Assembly: GCA_905250115.1 (NCBI GenBank) | Contig: CAJNOI010000001.1 | Coordinates: forward strand, 1,242,977-1,306,976 | Direction: 5' to 3' | Origin: Adineta steineri | Taxonomy: Eukaryota > Rotifera > Eurotatoria > Adinetida > Adinetidae | DNA length: 64,000 nucleotides | Shown here: piece after piece, positions 34,324-46,172 of the stretch | Layout: the number at the start of each line of letters is the position of its first letter | How positions within the stretch are numbered: position 1 is the first letter of the stretch | Notes under the pieces: generated by a model | Database searches by the model: none | What the model was told of the DNA's origin: nothing | The model's input: the letters and a program-made list of their open reading frames with translations, nothing else | Translations under genes and position numbers: made by a program

Positions 34324-37300
34324 TTATCTACCACCACTAAAATGTATGTCTTCAAAATTTTTCAAACGATGCTTTATTTTAATATATTCTTCTTTGCTTG
34401 GTGAATTCAACGTTAAATCTTCTTTTTCAAGTTCAAGTAAACGTTGTTTTAAAGATTCAATTTCATTTGATATTATTGAATTATGACGATTTTGTGAATT
34501 ACTGTTTATTAACGAAACTGCTCTTCCTACACGTAGTACATCCGCTTTTTTTGTATCTGTTGTTGTTGACCAAGATATTGAATGATTTATTGTTGGTTGA
34601 CGAGCAGAAGTTAATGATGATGTTACACTAATTGATGATGCAAGTGGTGCAGCAGTTAATAATGAATTTGATGAAGTAGAAAATTGCTGTTGTTGTTGTT
34701 GTTCCTGTCGTTGGTGTTGATTAAAGGATGAATATATTGGAAGAATTGAAGGTGTACCCGAAAGCATATCGGTCTCTTCAATGGTTGATAGATGACGAAT
34801 ACCACTACCTGTTCGACGAATAGGAGCAAAAAATGGAAGACGACAACTTGCTTCAACAAGACCCGGTGCACTTTTACTTCGTTTCATATTAACTATCATA
34901 TAGTAGAAAAATGCAATTATAAGACTCAAACTTTTAATAGAAAAAAATTTCTCTATATTACTTTGTTGAATCAAAGGTTTTTTATGTTTTTCAAGACGTT
35001 TTACAGCTATTGCTTCAAGTTTAACACGTACAGCTGGATATTCTTTTAATACTTCCCAAAGATCTAAAACGAATTTATGTATTAAAACAAAACAATCTAT
35101 GAAATATTTTCATTTAATTACCTTCTTTTGATAAACAAAATAAATCTGAATATCCAACTGAACGAACTGATGCTGTGCGACGATTTCCACTACCCATATT
35201 TAGAATACTAATTTCTCCGAAATACGAACCTAAATAAAAGAAAAAAAACAGATTTTATATCATACTATTGATTTTTATCTTATACCAGCTTTTAATGTTG
35301 CTAAAACAGTTTTATTATTATCTGCCATAACATGTAATTTTCCACGATTAACAATATACATTTCTCTTCCAACTTCACCTTTACGACAAATAAAATCTCC
35401 AGGTGAAAAAAGTACTGGTTTAAGACGTAAAACAAGTTCATTTAAAAATCCAGCTTCAGTATTTTGAAAGATTTCAACCTTAACAAAAAACAATAATACA
35501 TAATTCTATATATTTTCTTGAAATATTATTGAATTTACCCGTTTTAATGTATCTAAATGAACATGTATGGCTATTTCAGCACGAAGTTTATAGGGTAATA
35601 ATGAAAGAACTTGATTATCATCAACGGATTTGTGACTCATCCATAAATAATCAAACCTAAAATTTCGAAAAAAAATGAAAATATTTTTAATAATTATAAA
35701 TTTTTCGAATTATTAGCTATATAAGTAGGTTTTACTCGACAAACACTTTATCATAAGTATATCCGGAAACCACATATTCTAAACAATATCTTTTACATTC
35801 AAATAGTTTACTGTTCAATGTCTTAGTCAATTAAATCGAGATAATAGAACTCATCATCAACTTATATTCTTCGATCTCATCATTTCCTTTTATTGAAAAA
35901 AAGAATATATATATATATATATAAACTAACCATCGAATAACACGATCTTCTAAACTATTTGGCACACGACGTAATGACATATATGTTTTAACTGCATCGA
36001 GTTTAGCTTGAAAATAAAAGAAAACAAAAGAAAACATTAAAAATATCCTTGATATATATTTTCTATACCTTGAAAATCTTTTCTTGCATTACTTAAATTT
36101 GAAACAATAGATGCAACATGTCCCATAATTGTTGCAAATAATAATAAAGCAAAAACAAGTTCAATACTTAGAAAGATATAATCTTCTTTTGATGTTGGTT
36201 TTGTTTCATGATTTTGTGTTAATGTTAATGCTGATATTGACCAATATCTGTTTTTGTTTTTTGGAAACAAAAAATAATATTTTTTTTTGTTTTGTTAGAA
36301 TTTCAATACTTACAAAGCTTTAAAATAATCTAAACCACTATCATTGAATGAAAATGAAAAACGTTTTGTAAAACCTAATTCCGAACGTGTATGTAATATA
36401 TAAATTAAACATGCATTCCAATGAAATATAGCAAGTAAATAATGTATCATAACAATAGTACGAAATAGATTTGGATAATTTGTATGTCGTTCAGTACGAT
36501 CCAAAAATGTCCAAAAACGATAAATTTTAACTAAACGAAATAATCGAACTATTGATTTAAATCCTATTGATAAATAAAGAAAATCTAATGGCATTAAACA
36601 AAGACAATCAATATAAAATCTCGTTGTATTCATATAATAATGACGTAATTTAATTGGATCTGTTTGTAAAACACCTTCTTCTAAATAAGCTGTACGAAAA
36701 TTAAACATAATATCCATTAAATAAAGAAAATCACATGAATAATCAAATATAAACCATATTAATAAATTTTTATGTGTTAATTCATGAAATGAAAAACGAA
36801 ATATAATTATCCAAAAATTATAAAGAAATGCAAGACTAATAATAGATGTCCACCAATATGTTAAACGTCCACTCGGATCAAATATAAATGTAAAACGACG
36901 TGATGAATGTGAACGTCGAGTTGTTGGAGAATTGATATCGAATTTTTCAAATCTTGCTTTTATATCTTGACGACGTGCCTTACGTAATTGTCGAGATTGT
37001 CGAATATAATCTCCTTGATATGCAGAAAATAAATTAGCATTATCAGTTGATAAACGTTGTTGTGCTGCAGCTAATGCTGTTGTCGAACTTTTTCGTACAG
37101 CTGTTAATTTTGTTGCAAGTGTATCAAATACAGATTGTCTTGATGTTGATTGACGATTAATTGTTGGATTAATACTATCACGAGTAGATGAATTTGTTGA
37201 TGAGTGTCGTGAACGTTGTTGTTGCTGTTGGGATGGTGGATTAGTTTGTTTAGGAAGAGAATGAATTGATGATGAACTACCAAGTGGATATTTTGGAGAA

Positions 37301-37608
37301 GAAGATGATTGAATTGGTATTTTGACAATATTTGATTCGTTTGAAGAAGTTTTTCGAGAATCACTTGTTGTTAATGGAATAACATGCGTTAATGATGATG
37401 TATTATGATTTGGTGAAGTTGATGAGAGTGAAACTTTTTTATTTGTTGGTGTTGGTGAAATCGTAATTTCACATAGATCATCATCAATAATTGATGAATA
37501 ACCTTGTTGAGTTGGTTTTGTTGATGAAAGACGTGAAATGTCATTGTCAGTAGTTGAATTGCACACTTGATAGCGTATAGACGATTTGAACGATGACGCT
37601 TGAGCCAT
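34324..37608 (-). CDS. Cyclic-nucleotide-gated channel alpha-type subunit with altered pore
   Basis: Eight coding exons (36314-37608, 36069-36247, 35931-36006, 35539-35656, 35286-35478, 35122-35229, 34962-35063, 34324-34892) give 879 aa. The upstream part of the first exon reaches 37659, where a strong acceptor (TTTTCTTATTAG) implies a further 5' exon, so the start at 37608 is provisional. S1-S6 follow a Ser-rich N-terminus; S4 is [17 protein letters not shown]. The C-linker ([40 protein letters not shown]) and cyclic-nucleotide domain ([37 protein letters not shown]) match CNGA subunits and retain the phosphate-binding Arg and Thr. The pore reads [17 protein letters not shown], whereas CNGA has YWSTLTLTTIGETPPP: the filter Gly is gone while Glu446 remains. 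It is a plasma-membrane, probably sensory, cation channel. Confidence 0.9.
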
Positions 37609-37659
37609 GCCATCACGAGCGTAATGCCCAATATTGGGGCGGCTGTAGCTCACGGATGT
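37609..37659 (-). other. Probable 5' continuation of the CNG channel's first visible exon
   Basis: The frame stays open upstream of the chosen ATG (TSVSYSRPNIGHYARDG) to an acceptor at 37660-37661 preceded on the minus strand by a long T/C tract. This is either 5' UTR or coding sequence spliced from an exon further upstream. A GTAAG donor at about 37869-37873 on the minus strand could end a 5' UTR exon, but its phase does not continue the channel frame. Confidence 0.45.
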
Positions 37660-39123
37660 CTAATAAGAAAAAAGAGAAAAAAAAGAATAGGAGACGTAGA
37701 AGAAGAAAAAAGAACAAAATAGTTTATCATTATAATTCTGTTTTTTCTTCTAGGATTAAGAACCAAAATTGCGTGTTACTTAAAAGATCATTACTGAAGA
37801 AGAAAAATCCAAAAAAACTTCTTCAGTTTTATCTTCATTAAAAAATAATGACACAGCTGATAGACGAACTTACTATATAAATTGATGACCTTAAAATTTA
37901 ATTGGCAAGGTTTATCGATCTTAGTCAAGCAAGAAATGATTGAGGTGGTTTTGTAAGACTTGAGGCGATTTGAAATCAATCTGTAAAATGTGGTGCCTGA
38001 TGATAAGAGAGACGATGACGGCAACAGCAATGACGACGACAACGATGAAGAAGAAAAAGAAAAAGAAGAAGACGAAGAAGAAGAAAAAGAGAAAAACGAG
38101 ATGAATAGAAAAACGAAGAAAAAAGAATCCTCTAAGTATGTAATGCAATCTTTGTTTTTGCTAGGATTTCAGTGCTAACGATTTGAAGGGCATCTAATAT
38201 TATTGTTTAATATCTATCGATGTGTATATAACTGTATATTTTTGTCAGCTGTCCATCCTTCTTGATCTTCTTGATTTCTCAAACATCATAGAAATAAATA
38301 AAAAAAAACGAAGAAGAAGATGAAAGCAAAGATCTTTCTTAGAAAATGCAAATACTTAACCGAGAAAAAAGAGTCGACAAGTATAAACGATACTCCATTG
38401 TACAACATCTTTATTTTTTCAAGGCATGTCAAAAGGAAGCATTAGTAGAAATACAATATATCAATAACTTATTTGCATATGCATATATCCTTTTTCGACA
38501 GCCGGAATTTCAATAGAATAATGTCTTCAATGAAGGTGTTATTAGTAATAGATCGAAAAATCGCATTATTAACGTCAAAATAATACATTTAGATAATAAT
38601 GATAGACAGATACAATGCAATTTCTATCGCTTTTTCAGCTGTTACATTTGATCGATTGTTCTAATTCATTTTTTTTTATTGTATCATTTGGTGACAAGAA
38701 CAAGAAAAAAAGACAATATTTTATTTTGAATTTACCTGTTAACTGTTTTCTAAAGACAATTGTTGAAAGACAAATAATTTTCATTATTGTCAATATATAT
38801 ATATAATCATCATCAATTTTCTTGTCACTTGTGATTATCATGTAAAAATAAAAGAAATAAAGATACAAACTTCAGATATTTGTTCTTATCTACAAAAGTA
38901 AAAAACAAAAAAAGACAATCTTGGAAATATTCTCTTTCAGATTTGTTTACTGCGAAAAAAAGAAGAATACATTGATAAATTCTTAGACATACACAAAAAA
39001 AAATAATATTGATGTTAAGATCGAATAACTTTTTTTTCCCTCTTCGTTTATAAGTTCTTCTTTTTTTTTGCTTATTCGAAGGCAGACACACTTAGGCACA
39101 TATGCAATATTACTTGATGACAG

Positions 39124-39124
<1 letters not shown>

Positions 39125-39157
<33 letters not shown>
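39125..39157. repeat. (TA)n microsatellite
   Basis: An uninterrupted TA alternation of about 33 bases, the longest simple dinucleotide tract that I noticed in the window, inside the large noncoding region. Confidence 0.9.
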
Positions 39158-39160
<3 letters not shown>

Positions 39161-39686
39161 TTTATGAAATGTCCTTGGAAAAGCTGTCGATTGTCATTAT
39201 AATAGACAATTTATAACACATATTTATATGAATCAATGAATTTGAAACGATGATTTATCCATTCGAACGTCAAATTAAGTCAAGCGGGATAAAAAGCATG
39301 ATTATGAACGAATAACAAAACGGAGAGCGAGGGAGAGAGAGAAGAGAAAAAAGATCGAGATGCACATCTAAAATATGATTGTATTAAAGAAAGAAAAGAA
39401 TTAGCTAAAGTGGTATGTCTAATTTTATATGTTTCCATGATAAAAGTACTTTAGTTGAAATTGTTGTTATTACTAATGTAGATTTGCGACGGATAAAATT
39501 GAATTAACACACAACATAACATATATGAAACGATGCGAACTGGGACATTGCAATTCGGTGTAAACTTGATGGTGTTATAGGAAAGCACAAATCATTTAAA
39601 TCGACACCCGAGTATTGCATTTGCATTCGACCGTCACTATCGATTGTCGGGAAGCAAAAACCTTGGTTGATAATGAACGAGAATGA

Positions 39687-39746
39687 GGAGAAGAAGAAGA
39701 AGAAGAAGAAAGAAAGATGACGACGATGATGATGATGATGATGATG
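39687..39746. repeat. GAA and GAT triplet repeats
   Basis: A (GAA)n tract at about 39687-39711 is followed by a (GAT)n tract at about 39724-39746. Together they create false Lys/Glu/Asp frames on the plus strand and false Phe/Ile/His frames on the minus strand. Confidence 0.85.
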
Positions 39747-42700
39747 TTGATGAAGAAAATGATGGCAATGTCGTTCACTCAAGAATAGGCATAGCAAGAT
39801 CCAGCACGTACTATCACAACTGTCAAAGAAAAAGTTTTCATTTCCGGAATGACGGACAAGTGTGATGCCTGTGCTCTTATAATCGAGATTACATTATTGA
39901 AAGTAGTCGTACATTTTGTTTTACTAGTCTTTTATTTTTTTTATCATCCATTTTCTTTAATATTATAAAGAAAAGTATTAAATGATTTTCCTTGAATTCT
40001 ATCGTAGTCTAACTAACGCTTTATGGATTCATTCAAGCGTAAAATGCATTTACTTAATAACAAAGAGAAAATAATTTCAACAGGAAAAAGAAAAAAAAAA
40101 TTATAGAACAATGAAAAGCGAAATGAGATAAAAAAAAAAGAAACATATAAGAATATTTTTCTTCTTTCATGCGTTATTTCACAAAAGATGACTTTATATA
40201 CACGCATGGGATGAAATGTAAAAGACGTGCTCGTGCGCAAAAAAAAATAGAATTAGCTTTCTATTGTTATTAATAATTCTTTCTGTTGTTTCTAGTTTTT
40301 CTTGAGGATTTGTGTCTCAAATGATTACATATAACAATCGAGCTATTTAAATATAGATTAGAGAAAAGCAACAAGAAAAACTGCAAGCATATATATATAT
40401 CTATATATGGATCATTACATTTTTAAACGAACACGTCTATTCACCTATCTTTCAGATAGATGCTTGAATAGATGTTGTGGCTGTTTATATTAATGGGAAG
40501 AGGAAACCGGAAGAAATTTAGTGTAAAAAAAATGAACGTCAATGAATGTGCACGGAAGCTTTCTTTCCTTCTCCTATGTGTCTATTGCATTAGTTAAATG
40601 AATATTATTGATAAAGAAAAATACCTTAAATTAACTTCATTTTTCTAAAATATTAAATTAAATTATATATAGATGAAAATTGAACTAATATAGATGAAAC
40701 AATCCTTAAGGACTCGCACATTCTATTCTCCATAATGAAGGAAGGAATGGAAAAAAAAGAGTTTATTACCTTCCTTTATTTTGTATATTATTAACATTAT
40801 TAATAACAATGATTTCTTTATGTAGTAAACTACATATAACATGCCAACATCTATACCACTCTAAATGAAATTGTTAATTCATATATACGAACCAAGCACA
40901 TACATGTACACGATGATGATTGTTGTCATCCGTAGACACGCACACATCAATCGAATTTGTCTTTTTTTTTCTAACTTTTCTAAATCAGCTTAGTTAACTC
41001 AAACGTACTTATATTCTCCCTAACCCTTCCTCTCTTTTTTCTCGCTCATTTTTCTATAGTATTTATTTTCTATTTTAAATTTGTTCTCATGAATAAATAA
41101 TCAATAAGCCCATTGATTTTTATCTCTCTATACTCTTGTTTTCTGTTGATCATAGTGTTGATATGTAACAAATATAAAAGAACATTAATAAGCTTATTCT
41201 GTTTCTTTACTTTCTCATTTTTTTATTATATAGTAACATCAAACAAAAAAAGAACAACAACATTCTTCTCACTAATTCTTTTGGCAAATGGTATTCAAGT
41301 AGAAAAACAAGAGAGTAAGAGACAGAGACAGAGAGAGAGAGGGAAAGGAAAAAAGAAAGAGAAAAAAATGTTTCCATGTCCCTTTCTTTTATATAACAAC
41401 AACAACGTCAACAACAATAAGAACAACACTCATGTAGTGTTGCTTCATCTTTGTTCAAAGCACGCGCGCTTTCTTTCGTTCATTCGTCTTCGACTATAGA
41501 TGCGTGCGTTCGTTCAATTTTTCTAATAGCATCCAAGCCCAAGTTTCTCCTTTATCTATGTCACACTAGTTTTTTCTCTTTTTTCTGTACTGTCTTCGTG
41601 CGTAATTGCTTCTACTACTCCCTGTTTTTTACTGCTATGCACACATCACACGCTTTTTCTGTCTATCACTCTAGCTCTCCATTTTGTTCTCTCTCTCTCT
41701 CTCTCCCCATCTCCATCTATTCATTCAGTAACATCGTCTAAAACTATGTTGTATCCTGCTGGTCGTTGTGTTGAATGCACGACGCCAATAGATGAACGGG
41801 TACGCTTGATCTATCGCTCTTTTTCTCTCATATATATACTCATCAACTTCAGTTCATCAATATCTAATTAGATCGGAACCGACTATGAGTTTGTTGACGC
41901 AATACTTGATACATGTTTATATACATACATTTACATTGAGATAATAAAAGGAAGAGATCATTATATTGAACCGGAAAACACGCTTAGTTAATCTACTTAC
42001 TAAAATTAATAAGGTCCATACTACTCGAATGAACAACTAAATTAAGACAAAAAAAAAACTATCAAGTGATTTTTCATATAATACATATATATATATATAC
42101 TTGAGATTTATGTAGACATAAGTATATATTATCAAATAAAGATAAATATGAATAGTATTTAATTCATTTTAATATATATAATAAATTCTTCAAATAAATT
42201 GTTAATCTGATATTATTTGTTGTCAAAAATTATAACATACTTGTATTATTATTTATAATTAAGAATATACTATATTACATGAAGAAAAGAGAAAGAATCG
42301 CGTTTATAAATATAGATTTTATGTAACCCAAGATGACGACTACATTGAAGCAGAAAACAGAATGTCAACGGAAGTATAATATCATTATGTCAATAGTATT
42401 TATTGATTGAGAAGTCATTACAGTCAAAAATACAAAAAAGAAATAGAAAGCTTTGATCTTGAACTATCAAATCTAATATTTTGTTTTATCATCTTCTTCT
42501 TTTTCTTCTGACTTTTAATTTTTTCTCTTTCTTTCTTTTTTGTTATTAAATAATTACTTCATATGCCAACAAACTACTCTCGTAGCTTTTAGTCATTTAA
42601 AATATTCATTGTTAGTTGCTTGCTATTTCCCCTTTTGTTGTTCTGTTTCGACCCGATCGATGTCATTTGTATTTCCGGCCGGGAGAACATGCATACATGC

Positions 42701-43447
42701 ATGCGTATGTTTCAGTCTTCATAATTCTCTCTTAAAACTTTTATGTTTCGGCAGAGACAACTCTCATTAAATTGTGTCTTTTCATGTTCTTTGCTTTCTT
42801 TTTCTTTTTTTGAGAAATGACTATCATTTCCTGTCATTGTCAGAAAAGCAATAAAATCTAGTCGGATCTAATCATCCTAACAGACAAATATAACTATCAA
42901 ATATATTCATAGTCTTAGCTTTTTGGTTTTTTTCTATATATCTGACGACAACAAAAAAAAAACGAAATTGTTTTGAGCAAAACATAAAGAAAGATCCGCT
43001 CGAATCATAGCACATACAGAAAGAATATCTAACGAAAAACAAAAGGCACACATAAAGTTTATGGAATGAATGCATCAATCATGGAAAATAAATAGCACAA
43101 TACAAACATACACATCATACGTTCAGATGACTAGGTAAATGAAGACGATGACAACAATAATAATAATAATAACAACAAAAAAAGAAAGAAAGAAAAAAGG
43201 AAAACAATGAAATGAAATGTTTATCTGTGTGTCTAAAAGTTCAACACACATACACACACAGACAGACAAAGAGAACCGCGAACAACGCACATAAATACGA
43301 CTGCTCACCGCCAGAAAATGGGAAAAAAACGAACAACAAAAAAAAAAAAAGTAAAAAAAGAAAAAGATAAACGTGACTGGATACAACAACCACATTGAGA
43401 ATGATCTGACATACGGTTAAAGTAAAAAAAAGAAACAAAAAGAAGTA

Positions 43448-45036
43448 TCACATAAGTTGTTGTTGTTGTTGTTGAAGACTAGATAATACTAACGCATATG
43501 CATGCATAAGCATAAAATGTGGATTATCAGCAAATGTTGTTGAATATTTAGCAAAATAATTTTGTGCCAACAGAAGATTATATGGATTGGAAAGAAATTT
43601 AGCAATCAATTGTTGAGATTCAAGTGCTGCGGCAACAGCCATCTGAGCACTAGTATTGTTATTATTATTATTATTATTGTTATTATTCGTGTTATTCGTG
43701 TTATCTTCAGTGAATGTTGTTGAAGATGACGATGAATATTTTCTTCGTTTTTCACCATGTTGACTTTCTGATGATAAATAAGAATATGATGATGAAGAAC
43801 AACAAGATGATGGACTTGGTGTTGGTAAACAATCAACATTGATTGTTAATGGACGTTTCTTTGGTGGTAATGTATTCCATCCACTAGTATTTGTTGTTGA
43901 ATTTATTGATGAAGATTTACAATCAATATTCAATTCAGTTTTAATTAATTTTGATGCTTGATTACGTTGACCACGTTGTCGATGACGATATAATGTTGAT
44001 TTAACCGATGAAAATGATGGTAAATGTGAACGTATTTCAGGTGAATGTTCATCAACAGATCGAGCTAATTCTTCATCATAGATTCTTGGAATTGTAACTG
44101 TATCTTCAGCTGCACGTTTTTTTAAACGTGATAAAAATTCTTGTTGCGGATCAACACGTAATGTACGTCCATGTAAATGATCATCATTACGGCGTACTAC
44201 TCGTTCACCAAATGTTCGTACACTTGCACTACATAATTCACTAGAAAAAAAAACATGAAATAGGAATATGAGAAAAAGAAAAAAACATGTATTATTGAAA
44301 CTTACTGTGTACATGTCCAAGACATTGAACCATCGAGATTATCACGTCGATGTTTATATCTATGACCATCAAGTAAAATACATGGTTTACCTTTTTGTGT
44401 TGTTTTAAGAACAAACGTTGGTGATAATGATGTATTAGTATTTTCATTTGTTGATATTGCTCCTTCACTTTTAATACTTGAATTCAATAATAATGATGAT
44501 GATGATGATGATGATATTGATAAAGAAAGATTTGTTTCATCATTTGATGTTTCAAATTCTTGTTTTATTGATGAATCATTAACAATCGGTTTTTGACTCG
44601 ATGCTAGTTCAGCAAGAACATCGAGCCTAAAATCAAAATATATTTATGTTTAATAAAATATTCAAACACTTTCTTTTTCTCACTTATTCATTTTATTCTA
44701 ATCTTTATAAAGATAGATTTATATGTATGTGTAAATGTATATGTATATGTAAGTAAGTAAAATGAAAGAAAAAAAAACTAAGAATGATCTCTTATTTTAT
44801 ACGGCATGTCTATATATGCGCTACGAGAACAAAACATTGTATACACCGTATCGAGTGATTATACAATTTGTCCATGTGCGTTCCGAAAACAACAATAACA
44901 TATACAAATACATATAACACATATGTAACTATTTAGAGAGAATATAAAAACAGAATATCAAGGGGTTTAGTTACGAAAAAACTTACTTGCTGAAATAGTT
45001 TGGATTTAAATTTTCATTTGATTGTACTTCTATCAT
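43448..45036 (-). CDS. FLYWCH-type zinc-finger protein
   Basis: Three exons (44987-45036, 44306-44626, 43448-44240) give 387 aa. Exon 2 encodes a Ser-rich acidic start. The FLYWCH-like finger spans the exon 2/3 junction at about residues 85-150: TFVLKTTQKGKPCILLDGHR, then SWTCTHELCSASVRTF and DDHLHGR, giving the W-x-C, C-x-A/S-x-x-x-T and H-x-H pattern. The Cys-Cys spacing (C-x4-C) is shorter than in most members. The remainder is Ser/Asn-rich with a poly-Asn run encoded by an (AAT)n tract (about 43662-43690), a basic KKRP and KRRK patch that may serve as a nuclear signal, and a C-terminal poly-Gln. FLYWCH proteins are DNA-binding regulators in animals. An acceptor-like TTATTCTAG sits about 20 bases before the ATG. 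Confidence 0.8.
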
Positions 45037-46172
45037 GATGTTAACCAGGACAATTCTAGAATAAAAGAATCAATGTACGAAATGTGTCTGCTATATCATT
45101 AAACAGGGTGTCTACTTCCTTCTCTCTCTCTCTCTTTCATTCTCCATTCCCATTACTGCGTTACGTATGCTTGGACAAATGCATTCGTTCTTCTCATTTT
45201 TCTTTCTCTCGTTCGTCGTCGTCGTCGTCTGCAACAACAGGGAAAACACGGCGGCAGATGGTCAGCACGCGTTCGTCTCTGTCCATTCATTCAAGAGAGG
45301 TGGCACGCACGCATATTCAGTGCACAATGATAGGACAAAGGGAACACACAAAAAAAGGAGAGACGTTAATTTAAGACATATAAAAAAAATGATGAGAAAC
45401 TTGCACAGACGGGAAGCGGCAGCGCGCATTATATGCCCGGACATTGACCTTCGTCGTCTATAGGAAAAGTGCGACGCGTGTCTCATCTTGATGTGTGTTC
45501 TGTGTTGTTCCGAGTGAACCTTCTGCTGACCACAAATTAAAAAATAATTTTACTCACATTCAGACGATGAAAAAAAAACGACAAAAAAGAATATAAGAAG
45601 AAAAAAAGACAATAGAAACGTGCGTGCACTCTCAATTCATTTTTTTTAGCATTGTGTCGTTTCTGCTTCACTTTGAACAAACTAATGTATGGGACATTTG
45701 TCCACCTGTCCGAGAAATTAAATGTAGATACTTACCGATATTGATAGGATAAGTTTTGTTTGAACTATTGTTGATCATACAATACCAATAGATCATTTTC
45801 AAAAGAGAACAAATTTTAATGACAGGTTTCATTATCAAATATATATATATATGTATATATCTAACTTGTTTTTGACAACCTTTCAAGTGCCTATAGATGT
45901 TTTATTCACATACTTCAATGTTACCATATGCTCACGGAAAAAATCAGGTGTCAGCTAATCAATATGTGAAACATTTTATCATTATCTTTTCTTATCATAT
46001 TGTCTATTTTTTTTGTTTAACATTTTTTATTTTTTTATATAAGAAGATTAATGAATTATTTGTTTTAGAAATACAAAAAAACAATCAATACATTACAAAA
46101 AAAAATTGAATACAAAAATTTTGTCGGACATATAGAAAAATAAAAGCTATATATTTTTATTTTATTTTTGTT
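45037..46172. promoter_or_regulatory. FLYWCH gene upstream region and ABCA 3' flank
   Basis: From 45100 to 45500 the sequence is richer in CG dinucleotides than its surroundings, with a (CT)n run at about 45120-45136 and GTCGTCGTCGTC at 45216-45230, as expected of a promoter or 5' UTR. The overlapping plus-strand frames there (96 and 98 codons) look accidental. The right part is the 3' flank of the ABCA gene. Confidence 0.45.

Larger units (their letters stand above)
37660..43447. other. 5.8-kb region without a recognised gene
   Basis: It holds a GAAGAA/GACGAC purine-rich block at 37990-38110, a (TA)n run at 39125-39157, GAA and GAT triplet runs at 39687-39746, (CT)n at about 41689-41706, and a CATGCATACATGCATGCG cluster near 42689-42706. 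Open frames are hydrophobic or Lys/Glu/Asp runs produced by these simple repeats. The right end should be the 3' UTR of the FLYWCH gene and the left end the CNG promoter. A noncoding RNA or 5' UTR exons could be hidden here. Confidence 0.45.

Noticed and set aside
37651-37653. Start of the CNG channel at 37653
   Set aside because: The codon there is GTG on the minus strand, not ATG, and the frame continues to an acceptor at 37660; the first in-frame ATG is at 37608.
39683-39865. Asp/Arg-repeat protein frame
   Set aside because: It is produced by GAA and GAT triplet repeats; the rest of the frame has no coding character.
41113-41741. Plus-strand frames of 128 and 96 codons
   Set aside because: They overlap each other in different frames, are Phe/Ser/Cys-rich from CT-rich DNA, and end in a (CT)n tract.
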